Shown here piece after piece: positions 50,399 to 57,179 of a stretch of 64,000 nt of DNA (the stretch's first letter is position 1; each line of letters begins with the position of its first letter). The stretch covers positions 1-64,000 of the forward strand of contig DATJIW010000074.1 of NCBI GenBank assembly GCA_035492775.1, read 5' to 3'. This stretch comes from DATJFQ01 sp035492775 (GTDB lineage Bacteria; Acidobacteriota; Vicinamibacteria; Vicinamibacterales; 2-12-FULL-66-21). Both the position numbers and the translations under genes were made by a program. The notes beneath the pieces were generated by a model. It did no database searches and was not told the DNA's origin. It saw only the letters and a program-made list of their open reading frames with translations.

Positions 50399-50492
50399 AA
50401 CTCCCAACTCCCAAATCTCTCATCACAATTCCCAAAGGCCTAAAAGCCTTCAACTCCAAAATTTGGGAATTGGGAGTTGGGAATTGGGAGTT
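50399..50492. repeat. AT-rich inverted repeat with tandem 14-mers, between convergent glpK and glutaredoxin genes
   Basis: Left arm 50399-50416 and right arm 50461-50478 are 18-bp inverted repeats with one mismatch. The right side continues as a perfect tandem 14-mer, GGGAATTGGGAGTT (50465-50478 and 50479-50492). Between the arms lies a 5-bp hairpin, AAGGC/GCCTT (50435-50450). The AT-rich composition differs strongly from the rest of the window. It may be a bidirectional terminator or a small repeat element. Confidence 0.7.
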
Positions 50493-50540
50493 CTCGTGAA
50501 CGCACCCTGAAGCCCGGCACGCGGGCGGTTCTCATACGTC

Positions 50541-50747
50541 TCAAGTGCCGCCAAAACCGATGGTGACTTCATCGCCGTCCACGATGACGGGGACGTCGCG
50601 GCGGCCGTCGGTGTAGCGGAGCATCCGCGCCATCCCTTCGGCGTTCGTTTTCACGTTCACGTATTCGAAGGGAATTCCACGATCCGTGTAGTCTTCGCGG
50701 GCGGCTCGCGTGTAAGGACAGGTGTCCTTCCCGAAAATCGTGACCAT
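50541..50747 (-). CDS. Uxx-star-type glutaredoxin-like protein, cysteine form (CPYT)
   Basis: 68 aa. The thioredoxin-fold start VTIFGKDTCPYTRAAREDY has the redox motif CPYT at residues 10-13, then VPVIVDGDEVTIGFGGT at the end. The final GFGGT/S and the short length match the Uxx-star family of glutaredoxin-like (seleno)proteins, where many members have selenocysteine in place of Cys10. The present gene has a normal cysteine codon (TGT). A TACCAT box lies six bases before the ATG. The upstream region is an unusual G-rich tract. The family name is recalled by motif, not by search. Confidence 0.75.
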   Translation of the reverse strand: MVTIFGKDTCPYTRAAREDYTDRGIPFEYVNVKTNAEGMARMLRYTDGRRDVPVIVDGDEVTIGFGGT

Positions 50748-50753
50748 GGGGGT

Positions 50754-50759
50754 ATGGTA
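50754..50759 (-). promoter_or_regulatory. TACCAT -10 box, 6 nt before the glutaredoxin ATG
   Basis: On the minus strand TACCAT is followed by six bases and the ATG at 50747. The G-rich tract begins about 5 bp beyond it, covering the -35 region. Confidence 0.4.
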
Positions 50760-50760
50760 G

Positions 50761-50905
50761 CGCGGGTGCGGGTGCGGGGTGCGGGTGCGTCGCGCGGGTG
50801 CGGGGGGCGGGGGCGGAGTGCGGGGGCGGGGGCGGAGTGCGGGGCGTACTGCGGGGCGCGGGTGCGGGGTGCGGGGGCGGAGTGCGGGCGCGGGGGCAGC
50901 GGCGG
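50761..50905. repeat. G-rich degenerate tandem repeat (GTGCGGG / GGGGGCGGAGTGCGGG)
   Basis: About 145 bp of degenerate units such as GTGCGGG and GGGGGCGGAGTGCGGG, the longer form present about three times. The plus strand has many runs of three or more G. It lies between the glycosyltransferase stop and the glutaredoxin promoter, so it would be C-rich in a minus-strand transcript. It has potential for G-quadruplex formation and slipped-strand length change. Confidence 0.75.
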
Positions 50906-50910
50906 GAGGT

Positions 50911-52404
50911 TTACTCGTAGTGCTTGAATTGGGGCCACAGTTCGGGAAGCGGTGGATGCATCCGCCGGCAGATGTAGATGCCGATGTGGTTCTCGTAGGG
51001 CATGCAGTCGCCACACTCGGTTTCGCCGGCCTTGTCCACCTGCGCGAACAGGCGCTGCAGACGTTCGGGATGACGGCTCAGCACGATCAAGACGTCACCC
51101 GTTCGTCCGCGCACTCCCCAGAGCCAGTAGTTGTTGTGCCCGCTGATGGCGGTCATCGCCGGCGCGAGCCGCTCGATCGCGCCTGCCTCGCCGTAGTTGC
51201 CCGTCAGAACCGCGGCGCGCACGCGGTCATCTGACGGGAGCGAATTCCAGACGCTCGAGATTTGTGCGACGAACGGCTCCCATCCCTGACGATCCGCAAA
51301 GAACTGCGGCAGCCGGCCGACATCCTTCTTTTCTTCCGTCGACGGCGCAACGCCGAGCGCTCGGCTGTATCGCACGTACGCATCGACGGGCAGGAGCGGC
51401 ACTGCGAGCGGCATCGTCAGCGCGCCGCCGGCCATGAGCAGCACGACGACAGCCGCGCGCAGCGCGCGGCTGCGGATCACGCCTTCCCAGAACACTCCGC
51501 CTGCGGCGAGGAGCGCGGGATAGGCGAGCGCGAGATAGCCGGAGCGGCTCGTGCGGTTCACGATGAGAATGGCCGCGACCGTCAAATAGATGATCGCGAG
51601 GGCGCGATATTGCCGGAGCCGCGCCTGAACGAGCAGCGCCGCGAGGCCCGCTGTCCAGAGCGGCAGCGCGAAGGGGTGCTGATTCGTGATCTGGTCGCCC
51701 AGAAACGCCCACGGCGTGTTCTGTACCATTTTCTCGGCGCCGGCATTCCTGATGAACTCCAGCGTCGGCCATCCGTTCGCGATCTGCCACAGCACATGAG
51801 GCACGAACATCACGCCCGCGATGACCGCCGCGACGTAGGGTCCAGGCGTCAGCAGCTCTCTCCGCCCGCGCGTCAGCAGCAACGCCGCGAAAATGCCACC
51901 GCCAAGCCAGAGCACGCTGATCTTGTTGAGCAGTCCCAGTCCGAGCACGACGCCGAGCAGCGACCAGCGGGACAATGACGGCGCGTCGAGCACGTCGACG
52001 AACAGGCGGAACGCGATCGACCATATGAGCAGGTCGAACACGTTCATCGAGTAATAGCCCGCGGTCCCAAGGAACTCCGGCGCGATCGCCACGCCGATCA
52101 TTGCCAGCAGCTCGGCAAACGATCCGCCCCCGAGGCGGCGCGCGAGGCCTGCCGTCACAATCAGGAGGGCTGCAAAGACGAGCGCGCTGACCATCCGGAT
52201 GACGATCAGCGATTCGCCGAACGTGTGGCGCACGACCCAGAGCACCGCTATCGACAGCGGCGGCTGATCGACGTAGCCCCAGGCGAGGTGATGGCTGCAG
52301 GCCAGGTAGTAGAACTCGTCGCGAAAGTAGTGGTCGCGCGCAGCGACGACGAGAAGCACCATGAGCACGGCCGCGGAAACGACCATGCGGGACGGACTCT
52401 TCAC
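50911..52404 (-). CDS. Glycosyltransferase family 39 (PMT/ArnT-like) membrane protein
   Basis: 497 aa with ~9-12 membrane helices. The first periplasmic loop carries the acidic motif DHYFRDEFYYLACSHHLAWGYVDQPPL, where the DE pair is the family catalytic/metal region. NGWPTLEFIRNAGAEKM and similar loops are consistent with polyprenyl-phosphate-sugar-dependent transferases of the GT39/GT83 fold. C-terminal ~150 residues are soluble and contain CGDCMPYENHIGIYICRR. It probably adds a sugar from a lipid carrier to a protein or glycolipid on the periplasmic face. Substrate unknown. Confidence 0.85.
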   Translation of the reverse strand: MKSPSRMVVSAAVLMVLLVVAARDHYFRDEFYYLACSHHLAWGYVDQPPLSIAVLWVVRHTFGESLIVIRMVSALVFAALLIVTAGLARRLGGGSFAELLAMIGVAIAPEFLGTAGYYSMNVFDLLIWSIAFRLFVDVLDAPSLSRWSLLGVVLGLGLLNKISVLWLGGGIFAALLLTRGRRELLTPGPYVAAVIAGVMFVPHVLWQIANGWPTLEFIRNAGAEKMVQNTPWAFLGDQITNQHPFALPLWTAGLAALLVQARLRQYRALAIIYLTVAAILIVNRTSRSGYLALAYPALLAAGGVFWEGVIRSRALRAAVVVLLMAGGALTMPLAVPLLPVDAYVRYSRALGVAPSTEEKKDVGRLPQFFADRQGWEPFVAQISSVWNSLPSDDRVRAAVLTGNYGEAGAIERLAPAMTAISGHNNYWLWGVRGRTGDVLIVLSRHPERLQRLFAQVDKAGETECGDCMPYENHIGIYICRRMHPPLPELWPQFKHYE

Positions 52405-52468
52405 GCAGGAATACTAAGCTGAAAAGTGTGGTCGCCGACTCGTGTAGTTACGGGGAAACCGCGTGAGG

Positions 52469-53485
52469 CTATTCGCTCGTGACTTTGCGCAGCAGCGGCA
52501 GGTCCGTGAGGATCTTTCCGGCGCCGACGACGACTGAGGTCAACGGATTCTCCGCGACGAGGACCGGGAGTCCCGTCTCTTCACGGAGCCGCTTGTCGAG
52601 GTTCCTGAGCAGCGCGCCGCCGCCGGTGAGGACGATGCCGCGATCGTAGATATCGGCGGACAGCTCCGGCGGAATCTTCTCGAGCGCGTCGCGGACGGCC
52701 TGAACGATCAGGCGGAGGGGCTCAGCGAGTGCGTCCCGCACGTCGCGGTCGGTGATCGGAACGATCTTGGGAACGCCTTCGGTGAGATGGCGGCCGCGCA
52801 CTTCCATCGAGAGCTCCTCGTCCAGCGGTGCGGCCGACGCCAGCTCGAACTTGATCTGTTCGGCGGTCCGTTCGCCGATGAGCAGATTGAACGCCTTGCG
52901 CATGTACACCATGATCGCTTCGTCGAAGGCATTGCCCGCGACGCGCAGCGATCGCCCGTAGACCGTTCCCGCCATCGAAATCACGGCGATGTCGGTGGTC
53001 CCGCCGCCGATGTCGACGATCATGTTCCCCGCCGGATCCGTCACGGGCAGCCCCGATCCGATCGCGGCGGCCATCGGCTCGTCCACGAGGTGAACTTCGC
53101 TCGCCTTCACCCGGAACCCGCTGTCCTTCACCGCACGGCGCTCGACCTGCGTGATCTCCGGCGGGACGCCGATGATGAGGCGCGGACGCAGCACCGGCCG
53201 CCGGCCGTGCGCTTTTTTCACGAAGTGCATCAGCATCTTCTCGGCGGCCTCGAAGTCCGCGATCACTCCGTCCTTGAGGGGGCGCACCGCCTTGATATTC
53301 GGCGGGGTGCGGCCGAGCATCTGCTGGGCCTCGGTGCCCACGGCCTCGATCTGTCCGTTGGCAGTGTTGAACGCGACGATGGAGGGTTCGTTCAACACGA
53401 TGCCGCGGCCGCGCGCGTACACGCAGGTGTTCGCGGTGCCCAGATCGATAGCCATCTCGCTCGCAACAGCAGAGAACAGGTTCAT
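52469..53485 (-). CDS. mreB: Rod-shape-determining protein MreB
   Basis: 338 aa from the ATG at 53485; the longer upstream frame covers a hairpin leader, not protein. Actin-fold nucleotide-binding motifs are MAIDLGTANTCVYARGRGIV (phosphate-1), IVDIGGGTTDIAVISMAGTVYG (phosphate-2) and IVLTGGGALLRNLDKRL (adenosine). C-terminal NPLTSVVVGAGK matches. It polymerises under the membrane and directs lateral wall synthesis. No mreC, mreD or rodA follows in the window, so this may be a separate MreB locus. The leader holds a strong hairpin 16 bp before the start. Confidence 0.95.
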   Translation of the reverse strand: MNLFSAVASEMAIDLGTANTCVYARGRGIVLNEPSIVAFNTANGQIEAVGTEAQQMLGRTPPNIKAVRPLKDGVIADFEAAEKMLMHFVKKAHGRRPVLRPRLIIGVPPEITQVERRAVKDSGFRVKASEVHLVDEPMAAAIGSGLPVTDPAGNMIVDIGGGTTDIAVISMAGTVYGRSLRVAGNAFDEAIMVYMRKAFNLLIGERTAEQIKFELASAAPLDEELSMEVRGRHLTEGVPKIVPITDRDVRDALAEPLRLIVQAVRDALEKIPPELSADIYDRGIVLTGGGALLRNLDKRLREETGLPVLVAENPLTSVVVGAGKILTDLPLLRKVTSE

Positions 53486-53501
53486 GCAGGTCCCCGAAAG
53501 C

Positions 53502-53533
53502 GATGGCGCGCCGGGTGGCCCCGGCGCGCCATC
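53502..53533 (-). promoter_or_regulatory. Perfect 14-bp hairpin in the mreB leader
   Basis: GATGGCGCGCCGGG (53502-53515) and its exact inverted copy (53520-53533) enclose a four-base loop. The stem ends 16 bp before the mreB ATG, with GGGGACC as ribosome-binding site in between. In the mRNA it would be very stable. It could be a translation-control hairpin, an mRNA 5' stabiliser or a protein-binding site. On the plus strand the stem is followed only by a short TTT, so it is a poor terminator. Confidence 0.7.
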
Positions 53534-53682
53534 TTTGTGGAAGGAGGAACGACGCCCCCCCATAGGCATGTTGCGTTCCCGCTTTTTGGGCGCGCCGCGG
53601 ACATTTCTGCTCCGAAATTGACGCGAAATCCTGCGTTTGCCGGAATGGCGGAGCCGTCGCCGGTTTCAGATTTGCAATCGAT

Positions 53683-53696
53683 TCACAAGATTGTGA
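53683..53696. promoter_or_regulatory. Inverted repeat TCACAAGATTGTGA upstream of the PfpI/DJ-1 gene
   Basis: Six-base inverted arms TCACAA and TTGTGA with a two-base spacer, about 56 bp before the GTG at 53752. A dimeric regulator site is possible. The half-site resembles half of a CRP/FNR-type site but in the inverted order. Confidence 0.3.
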
Positions 53697-53751
53697 GCCG
53701 CTAAGGACTCACATCTCTACCAAACGGCAACCACGATCAAGGAGGTTTCGA

Positions 53752-54339
53752 GTGACGGATCAGTTACGCGGGAAACGGGTGGCAGCGCTCGTCGACAACG
53801 GTTTCGAACAATCGGAGCTCCTCGAGCCGAAAAAGGCGCTCGAGGCAGCCGGCGCACGCGTCGATGTCGTCTCGCCGCAGGAGAACAGCGTCAAGGGATG
53901 GCAGCACACCAACTGGGGTCAGGCAGTCCAGGTCGATCGAACACTGGGGGACGCGCGCGCGGACGAGTACGACGCGCTGCTGCTTCCGGGAGGCGTGATG
54001 AGTCCGGACAAGCTCCGTATGAATCCCGCCGCCGTGGCATTCGTGAGAGGTTTCGTGAACGCTTCGAAGCCAATCGCGGCGATCTGCCACGGTCCGTGGA
54101 CGCTCATCGAGGCTGGCGCCGTCAACGGCCGCCGCATGACGTCGTGGCCTTCGCTGCAGACGGATCTGAAGAATGCGGGCGCCCGCTGGATCAACGAACC
54201 GTGCGTCGTCGACAACGGCCTGGTCACGTCGCGCAAGCCGGACGACATTCCGGCATTCAACGAGAAGATGATCGAGGAGTTCGCGGAAGGACGGCACGAC
54301 CGCGCAAAGGCAGGCACCGGCGTTAATATGGCCGGATGA
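53752..54339 (+). CDS. DJ-1/PfpI family protein (class I glutamine amidotransferase-like)
   Basis: 195 aa with a GTG start at 53752 and an AAGGAGG ribosome-binding site. The Rossmann-like core begins GKRVAALVDNGFEQSELLEPKKALEAAGARVDVVSP. The nucleophile elbow is AAICHGPWTLIEAG (Cys in AICHGPW), with the family's Glu in GFEQSE. C-terminal NGLVTSRKPDDIPAFNEKMIEEF is usual for the PfpI/YhbO subgroup, linked to deglycase or stress-protease activity. The stop codon overlaps the DinB start by four bases, so the two are co-translated. Confidence 0.92.
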   Translation: MTDQLRGKRVAALVDNGFEQSELLEPKKALEAAGARVDVVSPQENSVKGWQHTNWGQAVQVDRTLGDARADEYDALLLPGGVMSPDKLRMNPAAVAFVRGFVNASKPIAAICHGPWTLIEAGAVNGRRMTSWPSLQTDLKNAGARWINEPCVVDNGLVTSRKPDDIPAFNEKMIEEFAEGRHDRAKAGTGVNMAG

Positions 54340-54857
54340 AACTGAACGAAATGTTCCTTGCCGAGGTCGATCGGGAAGGCACGCTCACGGCCCGCGTGCT
54401 CGAGAACGTCCCGATCGGCCGCAACGAGTGGCAGCCGCACCCGAAATCCATGCCGCTCGGCCGCCTCGCATCGCTCGTCGCGCTCATGCCCGAGTGGCTG
54501 ACGATGATGATCGACCGTGACGAGTTCGACCTGAATCCGCCGGAGCCGAAACCCGCCGACCGGTCCTCATTCGGGAGGACGTTCAACACGCCCGCCGAGC
54601 TGGTCGCAGCACTGCAGAACGGGATCGAGGCGGCGAAGAAGAAACTCGCGGCAACCACAGACGATCACTTGCTGAAGAACTGGCAGCTCAAGTTCGGAGG
54701 CAAAACGGTGTCTGAACGACCGAGGTACGTATTCCTCCGCGAAACGATCAACCACCTTGCGCATCATCGAGGTCAATTGACCGTATACCTGCGGCTGAAC
54801 GACGCGAAGGTACCGGCCGTATATGGTCCGTCGGCGGACGAGCAGCGATTCGATTGA
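54336..54857 (+). CDS. DinB-family (DfsB/BstA-like) four-helix-bundle protein
   Basis: 173 aa, four predicted helices. The C-terminal metal-site-type motif HLAHHRGQLTVYLRLN with following PAVYGPSADE is the family hallmark. The N-terminal histidine of the usual triad is not evident (LASLVALMPEWL), so the metal site may be incomplete. Family members bind a metal and often act in thiol or stress metabolism; function is unknown here. Its start overlaps the PfpI gene by four bases (ATGA), which suggests a stress-response pair. Confidence 0.85.
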   Translation: MKLNEMFLAEVDREGTLTARVLENVPIGRNEWQPHPKSMPLGRLASLVALMPEWLTMMIDRDEFDLNPPEPKPADRSSFGRTFNTPAELVAALQNGIEAAKKKLAATTDDHLLKNWQLKFGGKTVSERPRYVFLRETINHLAHHRGQLTVYLRLNDAKVPAVYGPSADEQRFD

Positions 54858-54918
54858 GGCGTGGGGCGCGAGAAGCAGTCACCGCTTCCGCGCCCACGAT
54901 TTCGCCGCGGTTTCGCTC

Positions 54919-54947
54919 TTGACGTGCTGGCGTTCCGCGCGCATATT
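54919..54947 (+). promoter_or_regulatory. Sigma-70-like promoter TTGACG - 17 bp - CATATT
   Basis: TTGACG at 54919-54924, a 17-bp spacer and CATATT at 54942-54947, in an otherwise non-coding 330-bp gap (54858-55187). A strong AAAGGAGG sequence and a possible small ORF follow it. It is the best -35/-10 pair seen in a gap of this window, apart from glpF. Confidence 0.5.
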
Positions 54948-54982
54948 GTCGTCAGGAACGCCTCTCACAAAGGAGGCCATGC

Positions 54983-55117
54983 GTGGAGTTCCCGCCGGGC
55001 GACCGTTCGGGGTCCACGAGATTCAGTCGCACGAACGCCGCGGTCGTCCGCAAAACCGGACGCGCGGGCCCATCAAGCGGTGCGACGACTCTCTTGGACC
55101 CCTTTTTATTTGCCTGA
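54983..55117 (+). CDS. Possible 44-aa small protein in the 54.9-55.2 kb gap
   Basis: The GTG at 54983 is six bases after an AAAGGAGG ribosome-binding site and downstream of a good promoter. The ORF encodes a basic, Ser/Thr-rich peptide (VEFPPGDRSGSTRFSRTN) and ends TTLLDPFLFA before a TGA at 55117. There is no membrane span and no known family. An ATG at 54979 in another frame is too close to the ribosome-binding site. It could be a real small protein or simply the leader of a small RNA. Confidence 0.35.
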   Translation: MEFPPGDRSGSTRFSRTNAAVVRKTGRAGPSSGATTLLDPFLFA

Positions 55118-55187
55118 CGCCTGACGCGAATCGCCGATTCGGCATCCTTGATGAGGATGGATTGAGAACCGGAGATTCACTCCCTTT

Positions 55188-55748
55188 CTACGGTACCCGC
55201 CCGAGCAGAATCACCGCGACCCCCGCTTCTTCGGTTGTCACGCAGAGCTGCTGCACGAAATCCAGCAGCGCGGTCTGGCCCCGAGCCTGAAGGACCGCCC
55301 GGATGTCCACGAGCACTCGATCGCCGTCGAGCCGCACGCCGGCCGGCATCGGCATCGCCGTGCGGAACGTCGAGGTCGCGAGCTTCAACAGCGAGCCGGC
55401 GCCGCCCGTCAACCGCAGCGCGAGCACCGGATCATGCGGCAGCGTCGGCTGACGATCGATGGCGAATTCCACGCTGATTGGCGGAAGAAACGACGGCCGG
55501 GAGAGCGTCACCTTCGCGTCGAGCCAGTTGCCTTCACGCGACCGCACTGACACCGCACGTACGACGCCATCGGGGGGAAGCGCCATCTCGATGCACTGAT
55601 TCAGCAGGCGGTCCGAAATCCGGATCGTTCCGCCGTACTCAGACCCGGACAGGCCCCGGAAGCGTGCGCGCCGTTGTTCCGCGAAGATGCGCTCGAACCG
55701 CGGATCCACCGGCGCAGTGTAATGCGGATCTGCTGCCGCGTGGCACAC
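55188..55748 (-). CDS. Hypothetical protein, 186 aa
   Basis: 186 aa with a GTG start at 55748, seven bases after a TACCAT box that overlaps the divergent monooxygenase start. It has no signal peptide or membrane span. It is beta-rich, with strands such as GGTIRISDRLLNQCIEMAL, RPSFLPPISVEFAI and DPVLALRLTGGAGSLLKLA. C-terminal VRLDGDRVLVDIRAVLQARGQTALLDFVQQLCVTTEEAGVAVILLG is more helical. I do not recognise a family. The codon usage and reading-frame length favour a real gene. Confidence 0.7.
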   Translation of the reverse strand: MCHAAADPHYTAPVDPRFERIFAEQRRARFRGLSGSEYGGTIRISDRLLNQCIEMALPPDGVVRAVSVRSREGNWLDAKVTLSRPSFLPPISVEFAIDRQPTLPHDPVLALRLTGGAGSLLKLATSTFRTAMPMPAGVRLDGDRVLVDIRAVLQARGQTALLDFVQQLCVTTEEAGVAVILLGRVP

Positions 55749-55755
55749 TGGACGG

Positions 55756-55761
55756 ATGGTA
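55756..55761 (-). promoter_or_regulatory. TACCAT -10-like box, 7 nt before the GTG of the 186-aa protein
   Basis: On the minus strand TACCAT is followed by seven bases and the GTG at 55748. It overlaps the first codons of the divergent luciferase-like gene. Confidence 0.35.
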
Positions 55762-56751
55762 CGCGTCTCGGTTCTCGATCTCGCGCCGATCGCTCAGGGT
55801 TCGAACGCCTCGACGTCGTTCGCGCATTCGGCAGATCTCGCCCGTCACGCCGAGCAGTGGGGCTATACGCGCTACTGGATCGCTGAGCATCACAACATGC
55901 CCGGCATCGCCAGCGCCGCCACGGCCGTCGTGATCGCGCATGTCGCCGCCGCAACCGCCTCCATTCGTGTGGGTGCGGGCGGCATCATGCTGCCCAATCA
56001 TGCGCCGCTCATCGTCGCCGAGCAGTTCGGGACGCTCGAATCGTTGTTCCCCGGACGGATCGATCTCGGCCTCGGTCGCGCGCCGGGCACGGATCACACG
56101 ACGGCTGTCGCCCTCCGGCGGACGCTCGCAACCAGTCCGGACGCTTTTCCGCAGGACGTCCTCGAGCTGATGTCGTATTTCCATCCAGAGGATGGTCAGC
56201 CGGTGCGTGCGGTCCCCGGTGCCGGACTCACCGTCCCGATTTACATTCTGGGGTCGAGCCTGTTCGGCGCGCAGGTGGCGGCGCTGTTCGGGCTGCCGTT
56301 CGCGTTCGCGTCGCATTTCGCCGCGCAGCAGATGATTCCCGCCGTCGACATGTATCGCTCGAAGTTCCGGAGCGGCGGCGGGCTCACGTCGCCGTACGTG
56401 ATCCTCGGCGTCAACATCGTCGCGGCAGCCTCGGACGAAGAGGCAAGATGGCTGGCGTCTTCCGGCAGACAAGCAGTCGCCAGCCTGCGCATGGGGCGGC
56501 CGATCCAGCTGCCGCCCCCCAGCCACGAGTGGGAGAAGGACGTGGTCCCGTTCGACGCGTCGGCGATCGCGATGCTGCAAAGCATTTCGATCGTCGGCGG
56601 CCCGGAAACCGTACGCCGTGGAGTGGAAGCGTTCCTCGCGCGCATGCGCCCCGACGAACTGATCGTCGTGTCGCACATCTTCGATCACGCCGCTCGCCTG
56701 CGGTCGTACGCGATTGTGGCGGACGTGTGTAAGTCGGCGACCGGGGTCTGA
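55756..56751 (+). CDS. LLM-class flavin-dependent oxidoreductase (luciferase-like)
   Basis: 331 aa. The bacterial-luciferase-like barrel begins VSVLDLAPIAQGSNASTSFAHSADLARHAEQWGYTRYWIAEHHNMPG, with HH in the flavin region. RVGAGGIMLPNHAPLIVAEQFGTLESLFPGRIDLGLGRAPGTD is the classical family signature. Residues ~225-330 cover the C-terminal half with a GGPETVRRGVEAFLARMRPDELIVVSHI element. It should use reduced FMN or F420 and O2 to hydroxylate an organic substrate. The substrate is unknown. The divergent 186-aa gene overlaps its promoter. Confidence 0.92.
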   Translation: MVRVSVLDLAPIAQGSNASTSFAHSADLARHAEQWGYTRYWIAEHHNMPGIASAATAVVIAHVAAATASIRVGAGGIMLPNHAPLIVAEQFGTLESLFPGRIDLGLGRAPGTDHTTAVALRRTLATSPDAFPQDVLELMSYFHPEDGQPVRAVPGAGLTVPIYILGSSLFGAQVAALFGLPFAFASHFAAQQMIPAVDMYRSKFRSGGGLTSPYVILGVNIVAAASDEEARWLASSGRQAVASLRMGRPIQLPPPSHEWEKDVVPFDASAIAMLQSISIVGGPETVRRGVEAFLARMRPDELIVVSHIFDHAARLRSYAIVADVCKSATGV

Positions 56752-56765
56752 CCCCGGCTCGTGGC

Positions 56766-56891
56766 TTACTTACGCGCCAGCGTAAATGTGGCGGAAGACG
56801 AGGATGCGGAGCGCGCGCGCTCGACGCCGAGCGACGCGAAGAACAGGACGACGAGAACGAGTCCGATCGCGGCGCCAATCGTGCGTGTCAT
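56766..56891 (-). CDS. 41-aa membrane-anchored small protein
   Basis: The ATG at 56891 has an AGGAGGG ribosome-binding site seven bases upstream, and the TAA is at 56766. It encodes a single hydrophobic segment (TIGAAIGLVLVVLFFASLGV) after a short basic start and ends ARSASSSSATFTLARK. It may be a small inner-membrane protein, or a signal-like peptide ending near ARSA. The strong ribosome-binding site supports translation. It converges with the luciferase-like gene (14 bp). I do not recognise a family. Confidence 0.55.
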   Translation of the reverse strand: MTRTIGAAIGLVLVVLFFASLGVERARSASSSSATFTLARK

Positions 56892-57013
56892 GGGTCCCTC
56901 CTGAGTATCGGGACCACCAAGGCAACGACGGTACCGCTGCGACGGGAAGCGTAAACGCTTGAATGGATGGGAGTTGACGAATCGGGGCGGCCTCCACGCC
57001 CCGCGCTCGATTA

Positions 57014-57028
57014 CCGATTTGAAATCGG
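57014..57028. promoter_or_regulatory. Palindrome CCGATTTGAAATCGG in the leader of the membrane kinase
   Basis: Seven-base inverted arms around one central base, about 150 bp upstream of the kinase gene and inside the 288-bp gap 56892-57179. A dimeric repressor site is possible. I see nothing else in that gap apart from the TAGAAT box. Confidence 0.35.
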
Positions 57029-57167
57029 CGACACAGGACCGTGCTGGCCGAGCGCGATCTTCTCGCTCGGATCGCCGCACGTATTCACGGGGATCGCAGG
57101 GGTCTACGTCAGGTACTCGCGCTTGTACATCACAGGCGCTACTCCCCCATTTCCGATGGCGGCCGCG

Positions 57168-57173
57168 TAGAAT
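57168..57173 (+). promoter_or_regulatory. TAGAAT -10 box, 6 nt before the kinase GTG
   Basis: TAGAAT is followed by six bases and the GTG at 57180. Candidate leaderless promoter. Confidence 0.5.
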
Positions 57174-57179
57174 TGTGGC

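Noticed and set aside
50761..50905. Coding sequence through the G-rich tract (a Pro/Arg-rich extension of the glutaredoxin)
   Set aside because: The translation is pure low complexity, and the 68-aa protein from 50747 is complete.
53486..53569. N-terminal extension of MreB
   Set aside because: Those codons are the two arms of the 14-bp hairpin. MreB proteins start at the equivalent of 53485.
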